A stretch of 64,000 bases of DNA from Thamnaconus septentrionalis. Its lineage: Eukaryota > Chordata > Actinopteri > Tetraodontiformes > Monacanthidae. The translations under genes and the position numbers were made by a program. The stretch covers positions 8,263,001-8,327,000 of the forward strand of contig CM020516.1 in assembly GCA_009823395.1 (NCBI GenBank). Direction: 5' to 3'. This document shows, piece by piece, positions 12,901 through 33,523 of the stretch (position 1 is the first letter of the stretch; each line of letters opens with the position of its first letter). The notes below the pieces were generated by a model. The model saw nothing but the letters and a program-made list of their open reading frames with translations, had not been told where the DNA came from and ran no database searches.

Positions 12901-15900
12901 GAATGGTTGTTATATTTTCCTCTTTGATTGTAGAAAAATTGAGATATTCCTCTATATCGATACCTCTGAGAAAGCACATCGTGAGAGCGTTGAAATCTTT
13001 TAGCAGTTTTTTTTATTGCAACATTTAGGTTTTGCGCAACTCTAGGGTTAAATGGAAACGCAGCATATGAGGACATCCTGTAGTGCTGTAAAATACAATT
13101 TAGTGCATTTTCTAGATCGCTTCTATTTCAACACCACCCAAACTCTGTCAGAAAGCGCACCAGCTCTTCCAAACGCAACTGCAGAGGCTCTGCTGCCTTT
13201 GCTCTAATGCTAATTTTATTTTCCACCCACGTGAAGGGATCCACGGCTGTTCATATTCCCTTGTTCATGCCAGGAGAGTCCGGGCTTGAAACGAACGCTG
13301 CTGGTAAACACCGAGACAAAACAGGCTACGCTAAGCAGCCGAGGGTAGCTCAGCGAGCGGCTGCAGGTGGAATGCAAACAGCTGGGCGAGGCGACAGGAG
13401 CGAGGCCACACGTGCACACGCGGCCGGGCACAACATCGATGGGGCACGTTTAAAAATAAACTGCTCTCTGAAATATGCATGGCCATCCAGCCGGCTCTGA
13501 TTTCTGCAGAGGCACCGGCGGCGCGGCGGTGCCGGCTGTCACTCAGAGGGCCCTGACAGGTGTGGCCGAGGAAGGTGACGAGGCTGCGGGGGGGTCACGT
13601 GGCGGACCTGTACCGGTCGCGCCATAACATTGCCCACCTGCTCCTGATACACAAACAGACTCGTGGAGCACATGGTCCTGGGCGCTACTCATTAACTGAG
13701 GATTTAGGGTCTGTCATATGTTGACATTGCATAAGAGCCTCAGCGCCAAGTGGTCTCTGATTTTTATTTTTTGTCATATTCTCTTATCTTGAACCGATAA
13801 GGAAGTGGCTCACAGGCAGAGCCGACGCTTCATTCGCAAATACCGATGGACAAGCGGTGTGGCTTCCGTTTCATAAAATCAGTTCAAGCGTGGTGACCTC
13901 AAGCCAGCCAAGCCTCAATGAACAGGTTGGCATGCAGTGTAATCTGATCAGCAGGTGCCTGTTTACCTCATCACCGTAGTAGCTCATGGGACTGGAACAC
14001 ACAGCAGCACTAAGCAGATGCTGTTTTGATTGTACCAAGCTGGGTGTCTTCCAACAAAGGGCCTCGCCAAATTTCGAGGTGTGTTGCCAGCAATATGTCA
14101 GCGATAGCGCAATGTAGCACAATGTCATGTTGAGGCTAGTAGAAAATGGAGCAGAACTACCCATGTCTAATGTAGTGCACACCGCTGTTAGCATACCAGA
14201 GTTTATTCTACTGACGGAGGCACGTGATCTGGCACACACCCATCACGTGACTTCAGCTAACAGAGAAAACACCGAGTCCGGTCCACTGTTTGCTGAATCA
14301 TTTCCTTCACTCGTCTATCATTTCTTTTATTTGATCACAATAAAACCGAACTGAGGATTGAGGATGTTTCTTGTTTTTGTTTTTGTTTTTTCCTGGTTGC
14401 CAGGGAACATCACTAAGTGTTCACCTACCGACCACAATCCCGTAGGAGAAGATGAGGAACTCCACGTTGGGAGCGAAGGCACTGAGCATCATGCCGCCGG
14501 CCACCATCACCCCGCTGAAGATCGTCACGGGACGGGCGCCGAAGTTCTCCACGCAGACACTGCAGATGGGACCTGGGAGGAAAAAGGCAGAAGAGAAAAC
14601 GGGGTTAAAACAGGGAGGAATCAGAGAAAAGTGTCGTAGATACGGAGCGAAAACACCTCAGGGGCTGAAGGGCAGCGACGCTGTCGTGCTGCTGACCAGT
14701 GTCACATCTGGACGGGACGCTGCCGCCTGAAATTAGCGTCAAACTGGCAACCCGTCAGAGACCTGCTGCCGTCAGCAGGAGACCGTCTTAGGTCGACCTA
14801 CTTAAGGAGGCTTCTGGAATTAAAGTCGCGGCCGCGCGCTGTCGTCAACGCCTTTGAAAATAAATGTGTGCACCTCAACGTCTCCTGTCTGCTTCCTGAA
14901 CCTCCCCGTGTCATCGCATGACGAGACTCTTTCAGAGCGAAGGCTCCTCCCCCCTGCCTGTGGTTTTGCACAGAGGAAACTGCAACACTTCATCTATATG
15001 ACAGCTGAGACACAAGGCCAGGCCTTCAGACCAGCTCTATCTGTCTGTCCTTGTGTCTGCCTGGATGTCCCTGTGTCTGCCTGGATGTCAGTCTGTCCGC
15101 CTGCCTTGATGTCCCTCTGTCCTTCTCCCTGTCTGTCCCTCTATCTGTCTATCTGACTTACCCTCTGTCTGTCTGCCTGTCTTTCTCCCTGTCTGTCTGT
15201 CTGTCAATTTTTTCTTTCACTCTCCTTTTCTCGTCTCTGCTGGGAATAAAGGACATGCAAAACCTAATTGTGTTCCCCTCTCCCTGCTTGTCCGTCTGTC
15301 CGTCTGCCTTTGGTCCTCGCTATCTGTGGCCACATTACAGCTGATGTGATTCTCCGCCGACCGCGCCGGCCACTTCCTCTGCAAGGGGACATCGGTCCCG
15401 GCAGCTCGGCTCTCTCTTGCGTCGTCTCCCGCACCGCCGGCGGGTTAAATGTTTTCCCTTCTTAACACTTTGCCCCATCTCTGAACGCAATTCTTCGGTG
15501 ACGCGTCCCGTAATAACAAAGGCAGCCATTGGCTGTTGTGTCTGCTGTGCTGCGGGCGGCGACGTGGTCCGGAGATAAGTCGGGAAACGGAAGACAGACT
15601 GGGTAAAGGTGAACGTTTATGGCTCCCTGGTTGGTTCTCGATGACACACATCAGCAGGAAGAGTTTATGGCCCACAATCGCTTCGCTCTTACTAACAACA
15701 ACCAGCAGCCAAAGGAAAGTGTGCTGGCAGAGGTAGCATGTTTTATGTATGCAGTTGCTAAAAATATGTTTCTGACGTCTTTTTTTTTTTTTTTTCTTTT
15801 CCACTTTGCAGCAGTGTGAGGACCCCCCCACCACCCTCTGATCCAACTGGTTCAAATAAATGGAAGGTGGCAGCTCGGCTCAGCTCTCTAATCCCACTGT

Positions 15901-16156
15901 GCATAAAATGTTACACACGGTTGTGTGACGGCGGCGCGGGCGGCGCGGACGACTTACTGGCGATTAGTCCCACGCCGGCCACTAGCGAGCCCACCCACGC
16001 CGTCATGCCCTTCCCCTGCCGGAAGGTGTGCAGCCACTCAGGGTACAGGACACCCACAGACTGGGGCGAACCGTAGGCCAGGAGCTGGGCCATGAAGGAG
16101 GCCGCCACGATGGCCCATCCCCAGCCGCCATCCAGCACTTTGGTAGATGGCGCCAT
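9950..16156 (-). CDS. slc16a9: Monocarboxylate transporter 9 (five coding exons)
   Basis: Exons, 5' to 3': 16156-15958, 14572-14429, 12593-12498, 11772-10891 and 10134-9950. All internal junctions are phase-consistent with GT-AG introns, giving about 501 residues against about 509 in human MCT9. The protein is a 12-span major facilitator of the SLC16 family in the plasma membrane; MCT9 has been linked to carnitine and urate handling. The SLC16 signature DGGWGW sits at residues 9-14 in TM1. Other matching blocks are YGLDGCLLI in TM6, a charged central loop rich in Lys, Ala and Thr, GPPVVGWF across the last junction, and YDLAFYFSG in the last spans. The tail ends CDKVASVA, close to human CNKQ..LYKVASNV. 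The start is the ATG before the signature; an upstream in-frame ATG lies beyond an acceptor at 16180 and is intronic. The neighbour ccdc6 fits vertebrate synteny. Confidence 0.95.
10540..10825. mobile_element. Tc1/mariner-type MITE in last slc16a9 intron
   Basis: About 286 bp with near-perfect terminal inverted repeats starting CACTACCAGTCAGAAGTTTG and ending in the inverse, flanked by TA on both sides as expected for Tc1/mariner insertion. It has no transposase and an AT-rich interior. It ends only about 65 bp from the donor of the large slc16a9 exon. Confidence 0.85.
12718..13064. mobile_element. MITE with GCTGCGTTTTCATT termini (copy A)
   Basis: The left end is GCTGCGTTTTCATTA and the right end is the inverse, TAAATGGAAACGCAGC. 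The interior shares TTTCCATTGAATGGTGTGAA and a right-end block with the copy at 26719-27091. It has no coding capacity and lies in the slc16a9 intron upstream of exon 3. Confidence 0.65.
15035..15320. repeat. Imperfect CTGT-rich low-complexity tract
   Basis: Degenerate CTGTCTGTCTGCCTG-type tandem sequence in the first slc16a9 coding intron; open frames through it are repeat artefacts. Confidence 0.7.
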
Positions 16157-17582
16157 GGTTCTGATGCTACTGCTGCCCTCTGTGGACAGGGAAAAACAGA
16201 CAAGACGGTTCATCTTTAGTGAGACTCTAGTGGAGCAGCGTCATGTGATTGGTTGTCCAAAGGAACAGCACAAACAAAAAGCGTTAGGCTGTACGATCTT
16301 CAGAAAACAGTTTATTTAGCCCTTTGTTTACAGCCTCCAGCATAAAACCGTTTGTTCTTTGTTGAGCCTTCCACATGTTTGGAAGGGGACAGAAACAAGG
16401 ACGCCTCCAAAGGCCGAACCAACTACTGGGTGTTCCTGCTGGCACTCACACGGGAGAGTCATCACTCCCCTTTGTGACATCACAAAAGGGTGATTGCCAG
16501 ACTTCCTCCTTCTACGTTGTGGAGCAAACAAAAGTAGCAACTGGTGGACTCTCCTGGAGAGTGCATAGACGATGCACATATTCTAATTCAAAAAATAATT
16601 TGCTGATTTTTTTTTTGAGTAAAATTAGTTAGGAATTGTGGAAACAAGTTGACAATCACATTTAAGTGATAAAAATGTTGCCAGAATCAGGTCTACAATC
16701 CTGGCTGAAGCAGGGGGAAGAAAAGTATTTATATATCTACTATTTATGTATTTAATAAACTCGTATGCACAACTTGCAGCATATGCCAGCGACATGGTTG
16801 CTATCTGCAATCAGTCATCTGTAGATCAGTGTTCCACTTGTTCTGCTGACCCATCACCACGATGTGACGTAACATTATTGGCATACTGACAGTAGAAAAA
16901 AAAAAAAAGCGGAGAGAACATCGCTATATTTGTCACTGATACCAGCTGAGGCTGATGAATAACTACTGCTTGTTAATTGCAGCCCAGACAAGGCACCCGG
17001 AAACCAACTTGTTGCTCCCACACAGGTGATGCCAGACTGTGACTTCACCAGTTTTTTTTGTTTGCTGTGTCATCATTCTTTTTCTTTTCCCAAGTCCTTA
17101 CACACGATTAGTAAATATCTGCTTTCTCTTAGCAAAGTTTAATCGTCTAGCTTGCAGCTGCTATTACAGTTGTTAATTTATCAAAAAAAAATAAAAATGT
17201 TAGCATCTTCCTGGCAGTAACTTTTCTCTCCCATTACATTCTTAAATTATTCAGGGCATCTTTGCTGTTGGATGACGGTCAGTTAGAAAATGATGACGCT
17301 ACACCTTTGTTTTGAAAATCGTCACATAAAACATAGAAATTAGAGGTACAATAAAATAATAATGCACTTACCTTTTTCCCTAATTGAAAAACGATTTAAA
17401 GACTTACAGACTGTGTCAAGTGATGGATACTTAATGCTGCTCTAATTTCTTTCTTTCTTTCTTTTTTCTTAAAATGAAACAAGTCTGTTTATCTGATAAG
17501 CCTGATCTTAAAAAGAAATAAGAAAAAAGAAAAAAAAAGAAAAGAAAAAGAATAAAGAAAAAGTCGGGTGGAAAACTTACAC

Positions 17583-17608
17583 AAAGCCTCGATGTAGTGG
17601 GGGCTTCT
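17583..17608 (-). other. slc16a9: Possible alternative small 5' exon of slc16a9
   Basis: On the minus strand a CCCTGCAG acceptor-like site is followed by about 26 nt and a consensus GTAAGT donor. This would fit a small untranslated exon upstream of the first coding exon. Splice-site strength is the only evidence. Confidence 0.2.
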
Positions 17609-18305
17609 GCAGGGCAAGGCCAGCTGTGTGTGTGTGGACGTGTGTGTAGTCCTGATCCCTGACTGACTGCGCTTCCAACAAGAGCGAAAGTGTCTTTTTG
17701 TCTACCGGACACCTTGGATGTGGGAGGAGGGGAGGCTGCATGACTCTCACCCGCCCCCCTCTCCTCCACCGGAGTCTGCTGAAAACCAACGTCCTCTTCC
17801 CTAGAAGCAGACAAGACGTGTCTGTCTTCTTCTTCTTCTTTTTAAAGACATATTTTTGGGTGTGTATGTGTGCTGAACTCTCTCGGAGCTACACTATTAA
17901 TAATTCAGTCCTGAACTGACAGTGCATCACTGCGGCACTTTGGCCTCAACTTGTTTACGAGGCGACTCCTTGAAAATAAATAAATAAAAAAAAGTTGTCT
18001 CCTGTGGCGTTTCTTTGTTTGAAGCATAATAACAGCCAGACATGTAACTGGTTCCTTATTTACACTCACAGATTAAGAAACAAAAACAAATAAATAAATA
18101 AATTAAACATCATTTGAAAACAAGCATCTGCCGGCGGGTCTTTATCGTTTGGTTTATTCCCGAAGACGAAGAATAAAAAATAATTTATCACCACATGCAA
18201 TTGGGAGTAAATGTGATTTTTTTTCTTTGTTTTTCCTCTCTCTCTTTTTCATTTCAACCTTTGTCATTTTTGTGCAAGGGTTAGAGATAAAGACGCAACA
18301 CTCAC

Positions 18306-18630
18306 CTCACCAGCATCGACTCGGGGAGCTGCAGGAAGCCGCAGAGCTGCGCGTCACGCAGCAACTTTCCATGAAGGATGGCGCCGCGCTGGAAACTGTC
18401 AGCAATGAATCGCCGCGGACGAATTAAAACGAGAAGAGGGAGCGATAGAGACGCCTTGAGCCGAGGCTCTTATCTGCGATGTTTCTGTGTACGTGCCACG
18501 GGAGGACCCCCGCATCAACAATGAGCCGAGTGCATCCGCTCCATGCAGCTTTATAGCCGGCGACAAAAACCGGTTCAAAGCTGTTCTTGCTGGTCCAGCA
18601 GCAGCAGCAGCAGCAGCTTGAACGCAGCTG
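18306..18630 (-). promoter_or_regulatory. slc16a9: Probable noncoding first exon/promoter of slc16a9
   Basis: A CpG-rich minus-strand segment ending in a strong donor (GTGAG|GTGAGT, exon end near 18306), upstream of and co-oriented with the coding exons. The first coding exon has a clean acceptor at 16181-16180, CCACAG, 23 nt before the ATG, so an upstream untranslated exon is required. It contains a CAG run at about 18597-18618. The 5' limit is unknown. Confidence 0.4.
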
Positions 18631-20894
18631 CGGGAGGAAAATACGCGCTGCTTCCTCTTTGCGCGCATGGAACGCAACGACGGCCGCAAGCGGCGTCTGC
18701 GTCCGCGCACTGAGTGTTTTGAAATCACTACCGGTTTTCTTCTTTGTCTTCTTTCTATTTATTTTTTTCAATATATTGTTTTGAAAAGTGAAACGGGGGA
18801 GCATGCGCAGAAACACGGTTGAAATAGGGAAGAACAACAAGAGGCGACTGAAATTAGTTCAAGTAAAACAGTGAATATTATGAAGATTTTTGTAAATAGT
18901 ATATATGCATTTATTATCATTACTGGATTTTCCCGGGACTAATATATCCCATAATGCTTACAGGCTGGTAAGGACGAGTAGAACCAGACTGCGGTTTGCC
19001 TGCTTGGAGAATTCAAATTATAGATCAACTTATAACATTGGCTTCATTCAACTGTCTGTTGCTGTTGTTGATTTCTTTTTCTTTTTTTTTCTTTCTTTTT
19101 TTTTTAAAATAATTTGGGGGGGGGGGGCAGCCACGTGACAGTTGTGGACACAAAGAGCGTGTCAGGTCCTGGAACACTCTGCCAGGGTGTTAAAAATAGC
19201 CCGATACGGTCAGAGGACCGTATGACACCGTCTGTCCATTTCCTGGACAAACAATAATGATAATGTAAATGTTGATGAACAGATTTGTCAATGTAAGATT
19301 TTATAGTTCTTACATATGGGATATTTTGGTTTTTTTTCTCAATGGCAGAGATGCCAAACAGACAAAGGAACACACTGTCAAGGCAGGTGGGAAAAGACAA
19401 GTTCAGCAGGTCGGCCAGACCGGCCAGCTGGGGGCACTGCATTCAAAATTTTACATTTTCAATGGCTTTGGCAGCTCAAATATCAAGATATTAGGAAAGA
19501 AAATCTCCTTAAATCAACTAAAAACAATGATTTATAAAGCAAATGTAAAACAAGAGCAGCCAAGGGGACTCCTAGGAGGCATGGGAGCACAGTGAGGAGG
19601 AGAAAAAAAGAAAGAAGAATCAGCATGTGATCACACCCATAACCTCAGGTCAGAGTCTGATGGAACAAGTCAGTACAATAAGAATAAGCTGAGCAGAAGG
19701 GACCAGCGGCGAGAAGTCAGGGGAAAGCGGAGCCGTGAAGATGAAAGGACGTGGAGCAGGGGAGCAGACGAGAGGGCAAACGCGGCTTTTCACATCGAAT
19801 GAACGGAAAAGTCTTCAGGAATTTCAATACCTTTCTTCCCATAACCGAGGGCCGCTGCTGGGAAAAAAGATTTAGGTGCAGTAATCCCCCTCGCCGCAAT
19901 AAAACAAAGGGGCAGGGAGGAGGAGGAGGGACTGTCAGGTGTGTCTCTCCGGACTGCTGATGTAACCTGCCTTCAAGGAAATCTGCAGGCTTTTTTTCAG
20001 GGAGGGCGGCTTGAATAACAGAGAAAAAGCAGTGATACGCAACGCTGCGAGCCATCAACTGCCCAGGTGATCACTACTGGTGCTGGATTTCACTCGCTCG
20101 TACAAGTCATTCGATACTCTTGATTGACAGGTTTCTGATTTTTCTTTTTCTCTGTACGACCGCACTGATTCTGCCGAGTGGAGAGAAATAAAGTCACTTT
20201 CATTTTGGTTTTGGTGGCATTATTGCTATTTAAAGTCTAAATTAGGCTTTAAAAAAAATAGTAATATTAATTAACAGCGGCTTGAGGGAAAAATGAATGG
20301 TGACCAGTTTGGATTCAAGCTGTTAGCGAAACGTACATCTCCTGTATGTACAGGAGACACCACTGACCTGATTCAGAAGAGGCCTAAGGTGTTAGGTTTT
20401 CAAAAAAAAACAGTAAATACACAAAGGATTTCCTTGCTTCCTGTCTTTCAGATGGTGCTCTGCCCAGACTGATCCAGCTACTGTAAACATGAGAAATGTC
20501 ATGCATGACAGCCTGGGTGTTCACGGCTTTGCTGAGGTTTTCCTGCTCAACTGTTTGCACTGACACGATGTTTGAATACATGATTGAACACGGTACCATT
20601 GTTGCTTTTTTTGGGAACTGGTAAAAAAAACAGAAAAGATAGTCAGCTGAAAATAGCTCCCTTTCTCTCCGGCACTGCAGTAGAACCTGCCAGTTGGCTC
20701 ACATTAAGACTCTGCATCCCTACTAATCAACACTATATTATCAGACAGTATGGTCGAGACAAGATTATTTGACGTAAAGACTTTTTTGGGCCTTTGTGGT
20801 CAGATTTATGAATGTTGAACTATACACGGCTCTGCAACAGCACAAGGAAGTTTAACTGAATACAATTTATTCGCGGCCATGTTGCCGTTAATTT

Positions 20895-21130
20895 GGCCAA
20901 AGAATAAATAAACAAGACCACCACTGTTTTCCCAGCTTAAAATACGAGTTCCAAAAATTAACTTTATGATTCAGTGACTTGCAACAAGGAAAACAACATC
21001 CCTGCCGCTAGCACGACGCCTCCAACTGGCCTGGTAAAGAACTGTAGAAGTCTGGTTGCCTGCCCAGCACCCTCTCATAAAAACACCACTGCACCACATT
21101 TACACGGCCCAACACCAGGCTAGCCAGGCT
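20895..21130 (+). repeat. Dispersed repeat, copy 1
   Basis: Shares ordered blocks (GATTCAGTGACTTG; the block around CTAGCAC..CGCC; TGCCTGCCCAGCACCCTCTC; CCAATACCAGG-like) with 22250-22475 in the same orientation. Probably a SINE or MITE fragment; family unknown. Confidence 0.6.
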
Positions 21131-22249
21131 TCATCTTCGCCAACTTGGCCTCCATGGCAAAGTTCAAGTGATGGTGCTGGATGTGACAACAACCAATACG
21201 GCAACACATATTGACGCTGTCATTGGTGATGATACCACTTGTTTGAAAACAAAACAAACATGTTCGCGCATGTTGAACTCTTGGCTCTCTGCTTGTGCAA
21301 CACCTGAGAACCGGCGCCCCGCTGTTCCATTCCGTAAGCAGCTTTGCGGGTGCAGAGACGTGGAGCCGGCCCCCTCGGTCTGGATAAATGTCTCCCCGGT
21401 TGGGTCGCCCGGCTCCGTAAATGCTGCGGAGGTCAAAGAACACGCTGGGCGAAAGCAACGTGGGCGCCCTGAGCCTCGGGTCCAGATTCCTGCTTGGATT
21501 AGTTCAGGTTGCTGGGCTCCGCAGTGAGAGGGAACGCTGCAAGTGGTGCAAAAAAAACAAAAAAAACAAAAAAAACAACACAGGATGAGCTTTCAGAACA
21601 CAAAGTCAGTCTCAGGACACGGACGCTCTTATGCAGCCGTAACGATGGGAACGTGTTTAGCTTCTCGGGCCAGTTTGAACCGGCCGTGTGTGAGTGGACG
21701 AGCTGAAGTTACCTGCAGAGAACCCAGGGACGTCTCTCGTAGGTCGTCATCCCTACGCTGCCGGCCCCCCAACACACACACACATACGCACCGCTAGTTG
21801 TGATAATAGTGTGTTTCAGGAAAGACACACCAATATTAAGCCAGTCGGAACAGGTCAAAACCAGTTGAGGTTAGAACAAAAAAAAAAAAGGGGGGCGCCG
21901 GTGGATTTGGTGGGAGAGCGTCTTTGCACACAAAGCAGTTTTTCTTTGAAATGAGAAATGTCAGGGATTAGCTAACGACTAGTTTGGTATTTAGGTCTCG
22001 GCATTTGTAATGTTTGTCTGTCGCTTGATTGAATCTGATTCAGCATTCACGTGGTCGCCGGGGAGACTTAAACATGTGTGACTCGCCGCTCTGCTGGGAA
22101 GCGAGTAACGGAGGAAAAATGCACGTCAAGCAATTTTGCGGTGACTCGTGATGCGTCCGGGTGAACGGCAGAGGAGTTGACGGATCGGACTGAAGTTTGT
22201 TTTGCTTGCAGAGCAGCGGTTCTAGTTTCTAACCGAGAGAAATTCAAAA

Positions 22250-22475
22250 ATAAACAAAATCAATGCAGTTTATCCATCGTAAAATAAGAGCGTCAAAAAT
22301 GATTTTCGGGATTCAGTGACTTGTAATAACGGAAAAAGCATTTCTGCCACTAGCACAGCGCCCCCAACTGGAATAGTATAGTATAGGGCTGTAGCTTTGG
22401 ATGCCTGCCCAGCACCCTCTCATATTAACACCACTACCATATTTTCATGGTCCAATACCAGGCCAGCCAGGTCCA
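22250..22475 (+). repeat. Dispersed repeat, copy 2
   Basis: Diverged direct copy of 20895-21130; see that entry for the shared blocks. Confidence 0.6.
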
Positions 22476-22944
22476 CTGTTACAGTATATATGTATATATA
22501 TATATATATTTATATACACATGTAAATGTATACATATACATATACATATATATATTTCAGTTGCAACACAACTGAAGCCACAATTTCCACAGAAGCACAA
22601 GTCTGTCATCTCGAGAGCTTTAATCATACATAGAAATTTAGTTGAACAGTACCATTCATCTCGAATGTTTTAGCAGTATGTATATTTAGTGTAAAGAGCA
22701 GTATGGATTTTTTTTTTTATCCTTTTCTGATGAAGAATATCCACGAGGATGATAGAAGCTTTTCAGAAATACACCAGAGAGAGAGAGAGAGAGATAGAGA
22801 GAGAGAGAGCAAGAGAGACGAGAGCAGAGCAGAGACTGAGTACATGACAAAGTTGTAACACCTCAGACTACAAGTTTTAAACACCTCAGAAGGTGACATT
22901 TATCTGTGGTTTATGTACCAGTGTCCATCCTCCATCCGTGCTGC

Positions 22945-23081
22945 TTCATTTTCTTTTATTCTTTTTCTCCTCGTCGCCAGTTCATTTGAACAGCATCGTA
23001 AAAGAACTGAGGAACAAGCTTGTTGATCAATCAATCAATCAATAAAATCCCTGTGATGGAGGAATTCCAAGCGCACTCGCC

Positions 23082-23165
<84 letters not shown>

Positions 23166-23996
23166 TTGTGAGAGTGACGCCGTCTGTTCGGCCAATCAGA
23201 GCTCAGGCAGGGGTGGGAGTGGCGGGTGGTTTGTTCTTTTTTTTCTTCCTTTTCTTTACACCTCAGACATAGAGTCAGGGAGGGGGAGGGGCCTGGGGGT
23301 GCATGGTGAGCAGGAGGGTGACGATTATTACTGCAATCGAGTGTCATATTATAGGCATGAGAAGAACCGAGCACATCCGCCGACGGCGGCAGTTCTCCAG
23401 CCGTACATCCATCTGTTGATCCAAAACATCCGAGCCCAATTGGGGGGACGCCGCCGAGGAGAAAAACCAAACAACAACAAAAAAAAAAAAATAACATCAT
23501 TCTGTATGTGCTGTTTGTGCTATCTCAGAAGCGCCGCAACATTTCCAAACCAGCTAAAGTCCCATAAGCCAAGAAAAAAAAAATAAAATAAAATAAAAAT
23601 AACATGTACAAGACAAAAAAGGAGGAACAAATAATTGGCCTACAAATCTGCCCTCCCCCCAATCACCCAAAAAAAAGCATTTTTTTTCTCAGTCTGTCCA
23701 TTCCTTTTTGTTTTTAAAAGCAGTTGACGCCAAGTGTGGATTTGGCATAGCGGAGCCCGCCGACCTCCGACCTTTCCCCCTTGCGGGACTTTTTTCTGTT
23801 TTCAAAGCCGTTTTTCCTTTTTTTTCGTTGAGTTGGTTGCGAGTGGAGAAAACTCGTCTTCCGGAGCCGGTAATGATGGAAGCTGCTGTTGGTTGTTTTT
23901 TTTCTTTTTTAGCGGTAGCGTCGTGGCGTTGAGTGAGCGCACGCGCAGGGGGGTGCGCACAAGAGACACAAGAGAGAGAGAGAGCGACGTGCTGCA
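22945..23996 (-). other. ccdc6: Probable ccdc6 3'UTR
   Basis: Directly downstream of the ccdc6 stop on the minus strand. It has no coding capacity, contains a (GT)n/(AC)n run at 23084-23164, and has a minus-strand AATAAA at 22955-22960. The extent is inferred from that signal. Confidence 0.35.
23084..23164. repeat. (GT)n microsatellite
   Basis: Uninterrupted GT dinucleotide run of about 80 bp, probably inside the ccdc6 3'UTR. Confidence 0.95.
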
Positions 23997-33013
<9,017 letters not shown>

Positions 33014-33523
33014 GGCTGTGCGACAGTGTGGAGGGGGGAAGCGGGGGAAGACGACGCTGCCTACGAGCTGCGGCGTTTGGGAAACGCAGACGGCACGACG
33101 CTCTGTTCGTGTCACCTCGTTCGGCGATCTGTGGCACAGCGCCACTCGCAGGTAGTCTCCAGAACTGCGTCACGCATCACGAAACTGGCTTTGCTTCATA
33201 ACAACGTAATCAAACACCTTTGCATCAGTACGTGATCTACGCCGCGACTGACGCGATATTATGATTTAGCGCACGCTCAACGTCAGCCCGTGTGGCAGGT
33301 AGAAAATGCTATGAAAAATAAATGATTTCATAAATGAAGAGAAAAGTGAAATTAATGTGAAATGAATGTTCATGATAAAAAAAAAGAATCACTATCACAA
33401 AAAGTGGTGTGCCAAAGGTAAAACATTATTTGCACATTTATGTTATTTCAGTGAATTTGAAAAAAACTATTTTTTCACCATTTTGGCTTTTGGGAGGAGG
33501 GGTGGGGGGCATGAAAAATTTTC

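Larger units (their letters stand above)
18640..22940. other. Intergenic between slc16a9 and ccdc6
   Basis: No gene recognised. The human micropeptide gene MRLN lies in this interval, but I saw no convincing small membrane-peptide frame. The segment holds a dispersed repeat pair (20895-21130 and 22250-22475), TA-rich sequence around 22484-22555 and a (GA)n run at 22775-22810. Confidence 0.45.

Noticed and set aside
18640..22940. mrln (myoregulin) between slc16a9 and ccdc6
   Set aside because: Expected from human order; I found no short frame with a convincing C-terminal membrane segment, though frames this short are easy to miss by eye.
23020..23586. 188-codon frame with a long Cys-Val run
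   Set aside because: Product of the (GT)n repeat in the ccdc6 3'UTR.
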